36,216 nucleotides of DNA from Bacteroidia bacterium (lineage in GTDB: Bacteria; Bacteroidota; Bacteroidia; UKL13-3): NCBI GenBank assembly GCA_018058135.1, contig JAGPCK010000028.1:1-36216 (forward strand), in the 5' to 3' direction. The position numbers and the translations under genes are program-made. A model generated the notes under the pieces. The model worked only from the letters and a program-made list of their open reading frames with translations, was not told the DNA's origin and made no database searches. Below, in pieces: positions 25,089-33,141 of the stretch. How positions within the stretch are numbered: position 1 is the stretch's first letter; each line of letters starts with the position of its first letter.

Positions 25089-25127
25089 TTATTCGAAATT
25101 TAGAATGCAGGTAAATGCCTGTCTGCT

Positions 25128-27749
25128 TTAACGGTTGTGCACTATGGCCAAACGTTTTTCGTATACTCCTAAAGTTCCGGTTGCACGTATCAGGTAAATT
25201 CCTTCAGGTAGCCGGCTTACATCCATCTTTTCTGTTTCTTGTAAAACAGGTTGCGTTAGTAGCATGCGCCCGGTTAAATCATAAAGAGTAATGGACTCTA
25301 TATCTGATTGTGGTTGAAAGTTGATGAATACCAAACCTGAGGCCGGGTTGGGATATAGGTTGATTTCTTTATTATCCGGCTGTTTTCCTGTTCCTGTTGA
25401 AGTATCACTAATAAAACGTGTAATAGCAATAGCCTCTGCAGAATCTATACACCCTGCCGGAGTGGTGACAATTTTCTTTATAAGGTAACTGCCCATTAGC
25501 ACATACGTGTGCGTAGGGTTTTGCAGGGTAGATGTGGCACCATCGCCAAATTTCCATAGCCAATTAATGGCGTTTATAGTAGAATCCTTAAATTTAATAG
25601 GCTTTCCTATAGGAAGGATGTACACCTGCTCATCAAATTTTACAACCGGTTTGGGGCTTATTTTAATGGCCAGTACTTTATTGGCTGATGAGGATTCACA
25701 TCCATTTATATCCTTTACTTTTACATAAACACTGTCCTCATCGTACAAGCTATCTTGTGCAGTGCCTTTGATGGATGTATTGAAAATAGAGGAACCTGAT
25801 GATTGGATGGTATCCTGATTATTACGAATGAAAGTATACAGTGAGATGGTATTTGTTGAGTTGGCTGAAACCTCAAAATTGGCAGATTCTCCAATACCCA
25901 AACAACGTAAAAGAGGTTGGGTAGATACTGTAACTACCGGTAAAGAATTTACAATAACGGGCACTCCAATTTGGATAGGTGTACAATTTAGTGCAGTTGA
26001 GTCTATCAAGGTTATCTGATACGTTTTGGTAGCTGTAGGTAAAAATCTAAAGCTGTTGTTTTTTCCAAATGCACCGTTTTCAAAACTCAAGGCATATTGA
26101 GGTTTACTGATATTGCTGATAACAAAAGTAGCTGAATCGCCCGCACAAACTGAAGAATCTGACAACAGATTGTAAGTAATACCTGAGCAGGAGTTGGTGC
26201 TGCATTGAAAGTCGCCTATGGCACCTTTAAAACAAGGAGAAACACCTATGGCTCGTACTTTTATGCTTGTCTGTTTGCTGGCAGGCAACCCTGTAATCAA
26301 ATGATTCAAACCCATGTTTCCTGAGCTGGGATTCTGCCATGTTTTACCTGTGTCAACACTTACTTCATAACCCAATGCTCCGGTTAGTGCAGTCCACACA
26401 AAATTAACAGAACTGGTGGTAGTGGTTCCGCAACTGATAACAGGTTCAGTTAACGGTAAAATGATCTTTAATCGAATTGTATCATTAGGCACACTTTTGC
26501 AGCCATTGCTATCTGTTGCAATCACATGTATATTATTATTAGGGGAGAAGGCATTTGTATAGTAGGTATTGCTGCCTGAATTTTGCAATTGAACAAAATC
26601 ATCCTTGAATTGATAACTGGTTAATCCTGCCGGAGAAGCTGTAAACAATACTGAATCTTTAAAGCAAATAGTATCATTTGGATCTGATGAAATTAGGTTC
26701 ACTATCGGGAGCGCATTAAAAGTAAAATTCCGTACAGTACTTGTATTGACACACCCATTGGCGGTATTGGTTACAGTTACCTGATAGTTACCTGTGTTTT
26801 TTATATATACTGATTTTGTTGAGGGACCATGGCTCCAGGCATACGTAATATTGTTTCCACCGGCATTGGATGATAAAAGCACGGAGTCTCCCGCACAAAG
26901 TTTTGAAGGCCCTGTTACACTTAAAGTATTTACAGGTTTAGGGTTAACTGTAACTGTTGCTGATACAGGAAGAGAGGTTCCTTTATTGTTTCTAACAGTA
27001 AGGTTTACTGTGTAAGTACCCGGATTAGCATAAACAAACTTGGGGTTTTGCTGAGTAGAGGTGGTGGGTGTGGCACCGCTTGCTGTCCAGTTATAAATGG
27101 TTGTGTTGTTGGTACCACTGCCCTGAAAATATGCTGTATCTCCGGAGCAAACTGTAATGGATGAAGGACTAATTCCCGCAACAGGCAGTAAGCTTGATTG
27201 ACTAAAGCTGAATGTTTTGGCATAAATCTGATCGCCAGTTGTGCCGTTGCTATTGTTTGATGCGTTTACAGTAGTATAAAAGGTGATATTTCCTGAGGGA
27301 GTTGAGGGAGCTTTCCATTGAAACGACCAACTGATGCTGCCTGAACCAGAGGTACCACTGGATAATTGTCCGATATAACTACGTGTACCATTGGTTAAAG
27401 TCATGGTGGTACTGTTGGTTACAATAAGAACGCCTGCCTTATTGTTACTGCTATTAAGAGCCGTTATCGAAAATCCGAATTTCACTATACCACTTTGTGT
27501 ATGTGAGAGCGTAATGTTATAAGTTGAATCAGGAATGTATCCAGTAGCCGGAATATTGGTGGTAAGGATAATATTGTCCCAGTTTGTTCCACTTGTAATT
27601 AACGATCCGGAATGGCAACTGGTGCAATTGGGTTCTCCGGGTGCATTGGTATAACCAGCCGGAGCCCCGTTACTACTGGTAAAAGCATCAATAGCGGTTC
27701 CGATAATCAATGCGGTAAAAATGATTAAACAACAAAAGCGGATGTACAT
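25128..27749 (-). CDS. T9SS type A cargo with CxxCH motif, anchor-V/Reeler-like domain and PKD domains
   Basis: The product has 873 residues from the ATG at 27749; an in-frame TTG ten codons upstream is less likely. The signal peptide is MYIRFCCLIIFTALIIGTA. Right after it, GAPAGYTNAPGEPNCTSCHSG (about residues 29-49) holds C42-x-x-C45-H46, a motif able to bind haem c. A beta-sandwich (about 50-190) follows, of the choice-of-anchor V/Reelin-like type. Next come PKD or Ig-like domains, a fibronectin III-like segment (SSVNFVWTALTGALGYEVS) and a final PKD domain (WLWKFGDGATSTLQNPTHTY). The C-terminus (LYPNPASGLVFINF...RLPEGIYLIRATGTLG...KRLAIVHNR) is a type A sorting domain. It is exported through T9SS and probably surface-linked or released. 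It is flanked by related intergenic repeats. Confidence 0.9.
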   Translation of the reverse strand: MYIRFCCLIIFTALIIGTAIDAFTSSNGAPAGYTNAPGEPNCTSCHSGSLITSGTNWDNIILTTNIPATGYIPDSTYNITLSHTQSGIVKFGFSITALNSSNNKAGVLIVTNSTTMTLTNGTRSYIGQLSSGTSGSGSISWSFQWKAPSTPSGNITFYTTVNASNNSNGTTGDQIYAKTFSFSQSSLLPVAGISPSSITVCSGDTAYFQGSGTNNTTIYNWTASGATPTTSTQQNPKFVYANPGTYTVNLTVRNNKGTSLPVSATVTVNPKPVNTLSVTGPSKLCAGDSVLLSSNAGGNNITYAWSHGPSTKSVYIKNTGNYQVTVTNTANGCVNTSTVRNFTFNALPIVNLISSDPNDTICFKDSVLFTASPAGLTSYQFKDDFVQLQNSGSNTYYTNAFSPNNNIHVIATDSNGCKSVPNDTIRLKIILPLTEPVISCGTTTTSSVNFVWTALTGALGYEVSVDTGKTWQNPSSGNMGLNHLITGLPASKQTSIKVRAIGVSPCFKGAIGDFQCSTNSCSGITYNLLSDSSVCAGDSATFVISNISKPQYALSFENGAFGKNNSFRFLPTATKTYQITLIDSTALNCTPIQIGVPVIVNSLPVVTVSTQPLLRCLGIGESANFEVSANSTNTISLYTFIRNNQDTIQSSGSSIFNTSIKGTAQDSLYDEDSVYVKVKDINGCESSSANKVLAIKISPKPVVKFDEQVYILPIGKPIKFKDSTINAINWLWKFGDGATSTLQNPTHTYVLMGSYLIKKIVTTPAGCIDSAEAIAITRFISDTSTGTGKQPDNKEINLYPNPASGLVFINFQPQSDIESITLYDLTGRMLLTQPVLQETEKMDVSRLPEGIYLIRATGTLGVYEKRLAIVHNR

Positions 27750-27834
27750 GTGTTTGGTTTTAAAGGGTATTATTGTCAAAGATGCAATTTAGTACGGATT
27801 GGTTGTTTTGTGTAGTCTTTGTTAAATAAATTTG

Positions 27835-27884
27835 AGGACTGTCAGTTCTAGCAACTGACAGCATCAATTGATAGTGGTCAGACG
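27835..27884. repeat. Intergenic repeat copy B with 9-bp palindrome
   Basis: CTGTCAGTT (27839-27847) pairs with AACTGACAG (27853-27861) around a 5-nt loop. The segment shares AGGACTGTCAGTT, CAACTGAC and downstream bases with copy A at 25039-25088. It ends in GTGGTCAGAC (27875-27884); a GACGC/GCGTC pair follows at about 27881-27898, just before the stop of the DUF393 gene. Confidence 0.6.
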
Positions 27885-27905
27885 CATCAAGCAAGCGTCA
27901 GACCT

Positions 27906-28328
27906 CTAATCTAAAAACCGTTCTTGCCATTCCGGCTTGGGTAATGGGCAGCTCTCAGTTTGACCAAACCACTTGTACCTGTGGCGAGCAATAAAGCGGT
28001 AAACGCCATCACGCACAAAGCGCGGAACAAGTATAAAAACATACAACATTGGCCACAGCCCTATGAGGTGTTTGCATATTCTCAGTGCAGCCGTTGATTC
28101 AGTATACACGTGATTGTTTTCCTTCAACACAATACTTGATGGTTCATTTGACTCCGAAAAATCAGTTGACAGCAATTCTTTTGCCCAATAAGATTGCAGT
28201 GAACAAAACTTAAAAACAGCTTTTTTGTCACGTTTTAAAACAAACTGCACAGCCGCATTGCACAGGTTACAAACTCCGTCATAAAATATTACAGTCTGTT
28301 GCGGGTTACCTGAGGAAGAATTGGGCAC
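27906..28328 (-). CDS. Thiol-disulfide oxidoreductase DCC family protein (DUF393)
   Basis: The product has about 140 residues and carries the DCC signature YDGVCNLCNAAVQF near the N-terminus (D-G-x-C-x-x-C). The downstream KFCSLQS and SIVL...ALRICKHLIGLWP...LVPRFVRDGVYRFIARHRYKWFG are characteristic. The fold is thioredoxin-like with a probable redox CxxC; substrates are unknown. The frame has no N-terminal ATG. TTG at 28352 overlaps a perfect minus-strand -7 element (28350-28357), which would place it upstream of the transcription start. GTG at 28328 is therefore the better start. It is divergent from ffh, with overlapping promoter regions. Confidence 0.85.
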   Translation of the reverse strand: MPNSSSGNPQQTVIFYDGVCNLCNAAVQFVLKRDKKAVFKFCSLQSYWAKELLSTDFSESNEPSSIVLKENNHVYTESTAALRICKHLIGLWPMLYVFILVPRFVRDGVYRFIARHRYKWFGQTESCPLPKPEWQERFLD

Positions 28329-28335
28329 TATGTTG

Positions 28336-28343
28336 TAAATTTG
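28336..28343 (+). promoter_or_regulatory. -7 element of ffh
   Basis: TAAATTTG is an exact TAnnTTTG match, 24 nt upstream of the ATG of ffh at 28368. The expected transcription start is near 28348. A second exact element on the opposite strand (28350-28357) almost touches it, so the two divergent promoters overlap. Confidence 0.5.
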
Positions 28344-28349
28344 TCGCCT

Positions 28350-28357
28350 CAAAGGTA
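28350..28357 (-). promoter_or_regulatory. -7 element of the DUF393 gene
   Basis: TACCTTTG on the minus strand matches TAnnTTTG. The expected transcription start is near 28345, giving a leader of about 17 nt to the GTG at 28328. No -33 TTG is evident at about 19 bp. Confidence 0.4.
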
Positions 28358-28367
28358 CTATATAATC

Positions 28368-29696
28368 ATGTTTGAAAGTTTAAGCAGTAAGCTAGATAAA
28401 GCATTTAAACTCCTCAAAGGGCAGGGGCGCATCACAGAATTAAATATTGCCGAAACGGTAAAAGAAATCCGTAAAGCATTGTTGGATGCTGACGTAAACT
28501 ACAAGATTGCCAAGCAGTTTACCGATAATGTAAAAGCCAAAGCATTGGGTGAAAACGTGCTCACCAGCATTTCACCCGGGCAGCTCATGATTAAGATTGT
28601 AAACGATGAGTTAACAGCCCTCTTAGGTGGTGAAAAAACCGATATCAATACCTCCGGTTCACCTACCATCATCCTCATGTCGGGTTTACAAGGTTCGGGT
28701 AAAACTACTTTCTCGGGTAAGTTGGCCGGTTATTTTAAAAGCAAAGGTTTGACTGTGATGCTGGCAGCCTGTGACGTGTACCGTCCGGCTGCGATTGAGC
28801 AGTTGCGTGTAGTAGGCGAACAGATTAATGTGCCTGTTTACCTCGATATTGAAACCAAAGATCCTGTTAAAATTGCTACCGATGCAGTAAAGCACGCCAA
28901 AGAAAATGGAGCCAAAATAATTATTATAGATACTGCGGGTCGCCTCTCTATTGATGAAGAGATGATGCAGGAAATAGCCCGAATCAAATCGGCCATTAAT
29001 CCTTCTGAAATTCTGTTTGTGGTAGATGCCATGACTGGACAGGATGCTGTGAATACTGCAAAAACATTTAACGATGTATTGGATTTTGATGGGGTGGTAC
29101 TTACCAAAATGGATGGCGATACCCGTGGTGGCGCGGCTTTATCCATTAAAACAGTTGTAAACAAACCCATCAAATTTATTGGTACCGGGGAGAAGCTTGA
29201 TGCCATTGATTTGTTTTACCCTGACCGTATGGCCCAGCGTATTTTGGGCATGGGTGATATTGTTTCATTGGTAGAGCGAGCTCAAAGCATTTACGATAAA
29301 GATGAGGCCGAACGTTTACACAAAAAATTAACCCGCGACCAGTTTGATTTTGATGATTTCCTGAACCAGATTCAGCAAATCAAAAAGATGGGTAACCTCA
29401 AAGACTTAGTATCCATGATTCCAGGTGTGGGTAAAGCCATGAAAGATTTGGATATAAGTGATGATGCGTTTAAAGGCATTGAAGCCATCATTCGTTCCAT
29501 GACTCCTGAGGAACGTAAGAATCCCGATGTAATAAACGGTTCACGCAAGAAACGTATTTCCGGTGGAAGCGGCACGGATATTACCCAAGTAAATCAGTTG
29601 CTGAAGCAGTTTGACGAAATGCGTAAAATGATGCGTACCATGAACAAAATGCAAGGGGCGGGAAGAGCCATGAAAGGTTTGCCTTTCGGCAGGTAA
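28368..29696 (+). CDS. ffh: Signal recognition particle protein Ffh (SRP54 GTPase)
   Basis: This 442-residue SRP GTPase targets nascent membrane proteins to FtsY and SecYEG. The N domain begins MFESLSSKLDKAFKLLKGQG. The G domain shows LQGSGKTTFSGKLA (G1 P-loop), DVYRPAAIEQL, IIIDTAGRLSIDEEMM, LTKMDGDTRGGAALS and GTGEKLDAIDLFYPDRMA. The methionine-rich M domain has MGDIVSLVERA, IKKMGNLKDLVSMIPGVG, and a C-terminal KQFDEMRKMMRTMNKMQGAGR. The start at 28368 is set by this conserved N-terminus; a TTG nine codons upstream is in frame but lies on the -7 element. Its stop abuts the trmD stop with no intervening base. The C-terminus (GRAMKGLPFGR) is complete. Confidence 0.97.
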   Translation: MFESLSSKLDKAFKLLKGQGRITELNIAETVKEIRKALLDADVNYKIAKQFTDNVKAKALGENVLTSISPGQLMIKIVNDELTALLGGEKTDINTSGSPTIILMSGLQGSGKTTFSGKLAGYFKSKGLTVMLAACDVYRPAAIEQLRVVGEQINVPVYLDIETKDPVKIATDAVKHAKENGAKIIIIDTAGRLSIDEEMMQEIARIKSAINPSEILFVVDAMTGQDAVNTAKTFNDVLDFDGVVLTKMDGDTRGGAALSIKTVVNKPIKFIGTGEKLDAIDLFYPDRMAQRILGMGDIVSLVERAQSIYDKDEAERLHKKLTRDQFDFDDFLNQIQQIKKMGNLKDLVSMIPGVGKAMKDLDISDDAFKGIEAIIRSMTPEERKNPDVINGSRKKRISGGSGTDITQVNQLLKQFDEMRKMMRTMNKMQGAGRAMKGLPFGR

Positions 29697-30374
29697 TTAA
29701 TCTTCTAACAATCCGGGTCTGCGTTTTTTGGTACGCTCCACTGCTTGTTCGTTTCGCCAGTCTTCAATTTTTTTCTCGTGGCCGGAGAGTAAGACTTCCG
29801 GTACTTTCCAACCTTTGTAATCAGCCGGGCGGGTATACACAGGAGCACTGATTAAATTATCCTGAAACGAATCAGAGAGGGCAGAGGTTTCATCACTCAT
29901 TGCACCCGGTATAAGACGCACAATGGCATCAATCATCACAATGGCTGCGGGTTCTCCGCCCGTTAGTACAAAGTCGCCTATAGAAACTTCTCTGGTAACC
30001 AAGTTTTCGCGCACACGTTCATCTACTCCTTTGTAGTGGCCGCACAGAAAGCAGATGTTGTTTTTCAGACTAAGTTCATTGGCCATCTTTTGGTTAAACA
30101 ATTCCCCGTCAGGCGACAGGTAAATTATTTCATCATACGTGCGCTGTTCCTTTAAGTCAGTTAAACATTTGTCAATGGGTTCAATCATCATCACCATGCC
30201 TGCACCGCCACCGTACTGGTAATCGTCTACCTGTTTGTATTTGGTGGTGGTGTAATCGCGCGGGTTGTGTGTATGGATACTGACCAAACCTTTATCTACC
30301 GCTCTTTTCACAATGGAGTGGTTAAGCGGACTGTCCAGCAAATCGGGGTGTAAGGTTACAACATCTATGCGCAT
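29697..30374 (-). CDS. trmD: tRNA (guanine-N1)-methyltransferase TrmD
   Basis: This 225-residue SPOUT methyltransferase makes m1G37 in tRNAs with a G36 and so prevents +1 frameshifting. It starts [13 protein letters not shown]. The knot and SAM site show [29 protein letters not shown] and [16 protein letters not shown]. The flexible catalytic segment is [22 protein letters not shown], followed by [16 protein letters not shown]. It is last in the rpsP-rimM-trmD operon, and its ATG overlaps the rimM TGA by one base (TGATG). Its stop directly abuts the ffh stop on the other strand, so transcription of the two units must end within or beyond each other's coding sequence. Confidence 0.97.
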   Translation of the reverse strand: MRIDVVTLHPDLLDSPLNHSIVKRAVDKGLVSIHTHNPRDYTTTKYKQVDDYQYGGGAGMVMMIEPIDKCLTDLKEQRTYDEIIYLSPDGELFNQKMANELSLKNNICFLCGHYKGVDERVRENLVTREVSIGDFVLTGGEPAAIVMIDAIVRLIPGAMSDETSALSDSFQDNLISAPVYTRPADYKGWKVPEVLLSGHEKKIEDWRNEQAVERTKKRRPGLLED

Positions 30375-30889
30375 CAGTTGTTCAGATTTAGCAAACCTTC
30401 AGGCAAATCGAGGTAGAGTTCTTTTTTGCGGGGTTTGATGTCAACAATAAAATCGTCAACCAAAGGTATTAAAACCTCCTCACCACCATAAATTATGCTG
30501 AGTAATGTTTGAGCAGGCCGTTCCATCACTTCTGTAACCTCACCCAACAAACCGTAATTATTATCAATAAGGATAAATCCTTTTAGATTTTTAGCGTGAA
30601 ATCCCTTTTCAGGAGAGGGCTCAAAAGTAAGGATGGAATAATTGCAAAGTGGTTTAGCCTGTTCAATAGTATCTATGCCTTCCAGCTTTATGATCCATTC
30701 ATCGTTCGCCTCAGAGAAGCGGGTTACCATGAAAGGAACGGGCTTTTGTTTCATTTCCAGCATCAGAGCACCCTTAACCAGTACACCGGGAAAAGAAAAA
30801 GGTGAATTGAGTTTTACCTTCAATTCACCTTTTAGTCCGTGTGTGCGGGATAGTATACCTGCGTGGCAGTATTGCTTACTGCTCGCCAT
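30374..30889 (-). CDS. rimM: Ribosome maturation factor RimM
   Basis: This 171-residue protein binds ribosomal protein uS19 and assists 30S head assembly. The N-terminal RimM beta-barrel has [18 protein letters not shown] (10-27) and the conserved [18 protein letters not shown]-terminal PRC-barrel follows, with [26 protein letters not shown] and [20 protein letters not shown]...DLPEGLL. It starts 2 nt after the rpsP stop and ends overlapping trmD by one base, so the three genes are one tightly coupled operon. Confidence 0.96.
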   Translation of the reverse strand: MASSKQYCHAGILSRTHGLKGELKVKLNSPFSFPGVLVKGALMLEMKQKPVPFMVTRFSEANDEWIIKLEGIDTIEQAKPLCNYSILTFEPSPEKGFHAKNLKGFILIDNNYGLLGEVTEVMERPAQTLLSIIYGGEEVLIPLVDDFIVDIKPRKKELYLDLPEGLLNLNN

Positions 30890-30891
30890 AT

Positions 30892-31437
30892 TTATTCAGC
30901 AGCGGGAGTTTCTTCAGCAGCAGGAGCAGCTTCTTCGGCCACGGCCTCAGTTGCCTCGGCAGTTACTTCAGCGCTCAAAGCAGATTGCTTTTCAGCAATT
31001 TTGCGGGCTCTTTCAGCATTTACCTTAATTTCCTGATCTAAACGAGCTTTCTTCTCGGCTTCAGCTTTAGAAAGCAGACCGGTTGATTTGCTGTTTACTT
31101 TGTTGTTTTTCTCTTCTAACCATTTGGTGTATTTAGCATCAGCTTGCTCCTGAGTTAAAGCGCCTTTTGTTACGCCTTTGTTCAGGTGAAGTTTCAACAT
31201 AGCACCTTTGTAAGAAAGAATGGCGCGGCAAGTGTCTGTTGGTTGCGCACCGTTTTCTAACCATTTAACTGCCTTCTCAACGTTTAAGTTGATGCTGGCC
31301 GGGTTGGTATTGGGGTTGTATTCACCAATACGTTCAATGAACTTACCATCCCTTGGAGCACGAGCGTCCGCCACCACGATGTGGTAATAAGCAGCTTGTT
31401 TGCGTCCGAAACGCTGTAATCTGATTTTTACTGACAT
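30892..31437 (-). CDS. rpsP: 30S ribosomal protein bS16 with long Ala/Glu-rich tail
   Basis: This is a 181-residue bS16. The first 80 residues or so are the conserved domain ([59 protein letters not shown]). A 100-residue extension follows: a lysine-rich helix ([23 protein letters not shown]) and then a low-complexity Ala/Glu tail ending AEETPAAE. E. coli bS16 has about 82 residues; long tails are common in Bacteroidota. It is the first gene of the operon, under a promoter with TTTG-19 bp-GACATTTG spacing (31495-31525) and a short leader with a stem-loop at its 5' end. Confidence 0.96.
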   Translation of the reverse strand: MSVKIRLQRFGRKQAAYYHIVVADARAPRDGKFIERIGEYNPNTNPASINLNVEKAVKWLENGAQPTDTCRAILSYKGAMLKLHLNKGVTKGALTQEQADAKYTKWLEEKNNKVNSKSTGLLSKAEAEKKARLDQEIKVNAERARKIAEKQSALSAEVTAEATEAVAEEAAPAAEETPAAE

Positions 31438-31466
31438 TTTTTAAATTATTAATTATTAACTAAATA

Positions 31467-31489
31467 CCGTTTGTTCTCCTTGCAAACGG
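31467..31489 (-). promoter_or_regulatory. Stem-loop at the 5' end of the rpsP mRNA leader
   Basis: CCGTTTG (31467-31473) and CAAACGG (31483-31489) form a perfect 7-bp stem with a 9-nt loop. On the minus strand the loop contains AAGGAGAA, a Shine-Dalgarno-like run. It sits about 37 nt before the ATG, too far to be the ribosome-binding site. The predicted transcription start (about 31490) is right at the base of the stem. Confidence 0.5.
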
Positions 31490-31494
31490 GAGCG

Positions 31495-31525
31495 CAAATG
31501 TCGGGCTATATTTTTAAAAATCAAA
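31495..31525 (-). promoter_or_regulatory. Promoter of the rpsP-rimM-trmD operon
   Basis: On the minus strand TTTG (31522-31525) is followed by exactly 19 nt and then GACATTTG (31495-31502), one mismatch from TAnnTTTG. Both elements and the spacing fit the Bacteroidota housekeeping sigma consensus. The predicted start is near 31490. Confidence 0.65.
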
Positions 31526-31596
31526 ATGATGGACAAAACTTCCTGATTTTTAATGCGGTTTCGTCAATTTAATGTGCGTAAAAGCGCGCCAAATCT

Positions 31597-31604
31597 TACT
31601 TTTG
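31597..31604 (+). promoter_or_regulatory. -7 element 4 nt before the HerA-like gene start
   Basis: TACTTTTG is an exact TAnnTTTG match, followed by AAGC and then the ATG at 31609. TGTG at 31573-31576, 20 bp upstream, is a weak -33 candidate. The predicted transcription start coincides with the ATG, implying a leaderless mRNA. Confidence 0.45.
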
Positions 31605-31608
31605 AAGC

Positions 31609-33141
31609 ATGACTGACAAAGCTACCTTTATTCAACGTATTCAACAATCTTATTCTTCGAAAGAAGCACATATTTACCTGGGAGCCGGAGTTTTAAACAA
31701 CGAGATACTGGCCGAGGCACAAATCAACCTGCCCCTGCGCATGATGAACCGCCACGGACTGGTAGCAGGAGCCACAGGCACGGGTAAAACCCGAACCCTG
31801 CAAGTATTGGCTGAACAACTTGCTGATGCAGGAGTTCCCGTTTTTCTCTTGGATGTGAAAGGCGACCTGAGCGGATTAAATGCACCAGGAACTTCCAACC
31901 CCAAACTGGAGGAACGGGCTAAAAATTTAGGTATCACGTTTAATCCGCAGGGATTTCCGGTGGAAGTTTATTCGCTCAGCGGTAAAAACGGAGCTACCAT
32001 GCGCGCTACGGTGTTGGAGTTCGGCCCCGTATTGTTATCCAAAGTACTGGAGTTAAATGAAACGCAAACAGGCACCCTGGCTGTGTTGTTCAAATATGCC
32101 GATGACCACAAGTTGCCTTTGGTTGATTTGAACGACCTGAAAAAAGTGTTGAATTATCTGGCGGAAGGTCCTGGTAAAGAAGAAATCAAAGAGAGCTATG
32201 GAAAAATATCTACGGCTACCTCGGGCACCATTTTACGCAAGATAGTAGCACTCGAACAACAGGGTGTCGACCTCATATTTGGCGAACCTTCATTTGATAT
32301 TGATGATTTGTTTCAGAAGGTAGATGGCAAAGGCGTTATCAGCCTGCTCAACATCTCTGATACGCAAAGCCAGCCCGCTTTGTTCAGTACGTTTTTGCTC
32401 AGCCTGCTGGTAGAGATTTACAACAGTATGCCCGAAGCCGGTGATCTGGATAAACCCAAGCTGGTATTCTTTTTTGATGAAGCTCACCTGTTGTTTAAAG
32501 ATGCACCAAAGGCATTTATGGAACAGATTGAACAGGTAGTCCGACTCATTCGTTCCAAAGGTATCGGGGTGTTTTTTTGTACGCAATCTCCGCAAGATAT
32601 TCCTGAAACGGTATTGGCTCAACTGGGCAACAGAGTACAACATGCTTTGCGTGCCTTTACACCGAATGATGCCGACAATTTGCGCAAGACAGTAAAAACC
32701 TATCCGCGTTCTGATTTTTATACCATTGATGAATGTCTTACCACGCTGGGCATAGGACAGGCACTGGTGACAGTACTCAATGAAAAAGGTATTCCTACTG
32801 AAGTTGCAGTAACACATTTAACTCCACCCCGCGCCATTATGGGTCCATTGCCTGCTGCAGACTTGCAGCAGTTAATCACAGCTTCAGAAATGCAGGCCAA
32901 ATATGGTGAAGCTGTTGACCCGATAAGTGCGCATGAAATTTTAACCGAGCGCGTAAATGCCCGCCAGCAGCAGGAAGCAGCGCTTGAAGAAAAAGAAGAG
33001 GTAAAGAAAATGGGCAATGGCCGCAGAGAAAAATCTGCTGTGGAGGAGGTGTTGAGCAGCCCGGTGGCAAAGGAGATAGGCAGGCAGGTGGTGAGGGGAT
33101 TGTTCGGGATGTTGTTTGGAAGCCCGAAGAGGAGAAGGTGA
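31609..33141 (+). CDS. HerA-like ATPase, DUF853 family (YjgR-like)
   Basis: This 510-residue P-loop ATPase belongs to the HerA/FtsK superfamily. Walker A is AGATGTGKTRT (53-63), followed by VPVFLLDVKGDLSGL. Walker B is LVFFFDEAHLLF (285-296), and FFCTQSPQDIPETVLAQLGNRVQHALRAFTPND is the typical sensor block. The C-terminus is charged and ends VAKEIGRQVVRGLFGMLFGSPKRRR, as in E. coli YjgR. The molecular role of this family is not settled; HerA proper is a DNA translocase in archaeal end resection. No NurA nuclease gene is adjacent, so this is unlikely to be a HerA-NurA defence or repair pair. It is monocistronic and divergent from rpsP. Confidence 0.93.
   Translation: MTDKATFIQRIQQSYSSKEAHIYLGAGVLNNEILAEAQINLPLRMMNRHGLVAGATGTGKTRTLQVLAEQLADAGVPVFLLDVKGDLSGLNAPGTSNPKLEERAKNLGITFNPQGFPVEVYSLSGKNGATMRATVLEFGPVLLSKVLELNETQTGTLAVLFKYADDHKLPLVDLNDLKKVLNYLAEGPGKEEIKESYGKISTATSGTILRKIVALEQQGVDLIFGEPSFDIDDLFQKVDGKGVISLLNISDTQSQPALFSTFLLSLLVEIYNSMPEAGDLDKPKLVFFFDEAHLLFKDAPKAFMEQIEQVVRLIRSKGIGVFFCTQSPQDIPETVLAQLGNRVQHALRAFTPNDADNLRKTVKTYPRSDFYTIDECLTTLGIGQALVTVLNEKGIPTEVAVTHLTPPRAIMGPLPAADLQQLITASEMQAKYGEAVDPISAHEILTERVNARQQQEAALEEKEEVKKMGNGRREKSAVEEVLSSPVAKEIGRQVVRGLFGMLFGSPKRRR

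Noticed and set aside
32290..32817. 175-residue minus-strand frame inside the HerA-like gene
   Set aside because: Antisense to a conserved ATPase region including Walker B; Cys/His-rich noise typical of shadow frames.
31609..33141. HerA-like ATPase as part of a HerA-NurA or HerA-SIR2 type defence system
   Set aside because: No NurA, SIR2 or other nuclease gene is adjacent; the sequence and C-terminus fit the YjgR/DUF853 housekeeping-type family.
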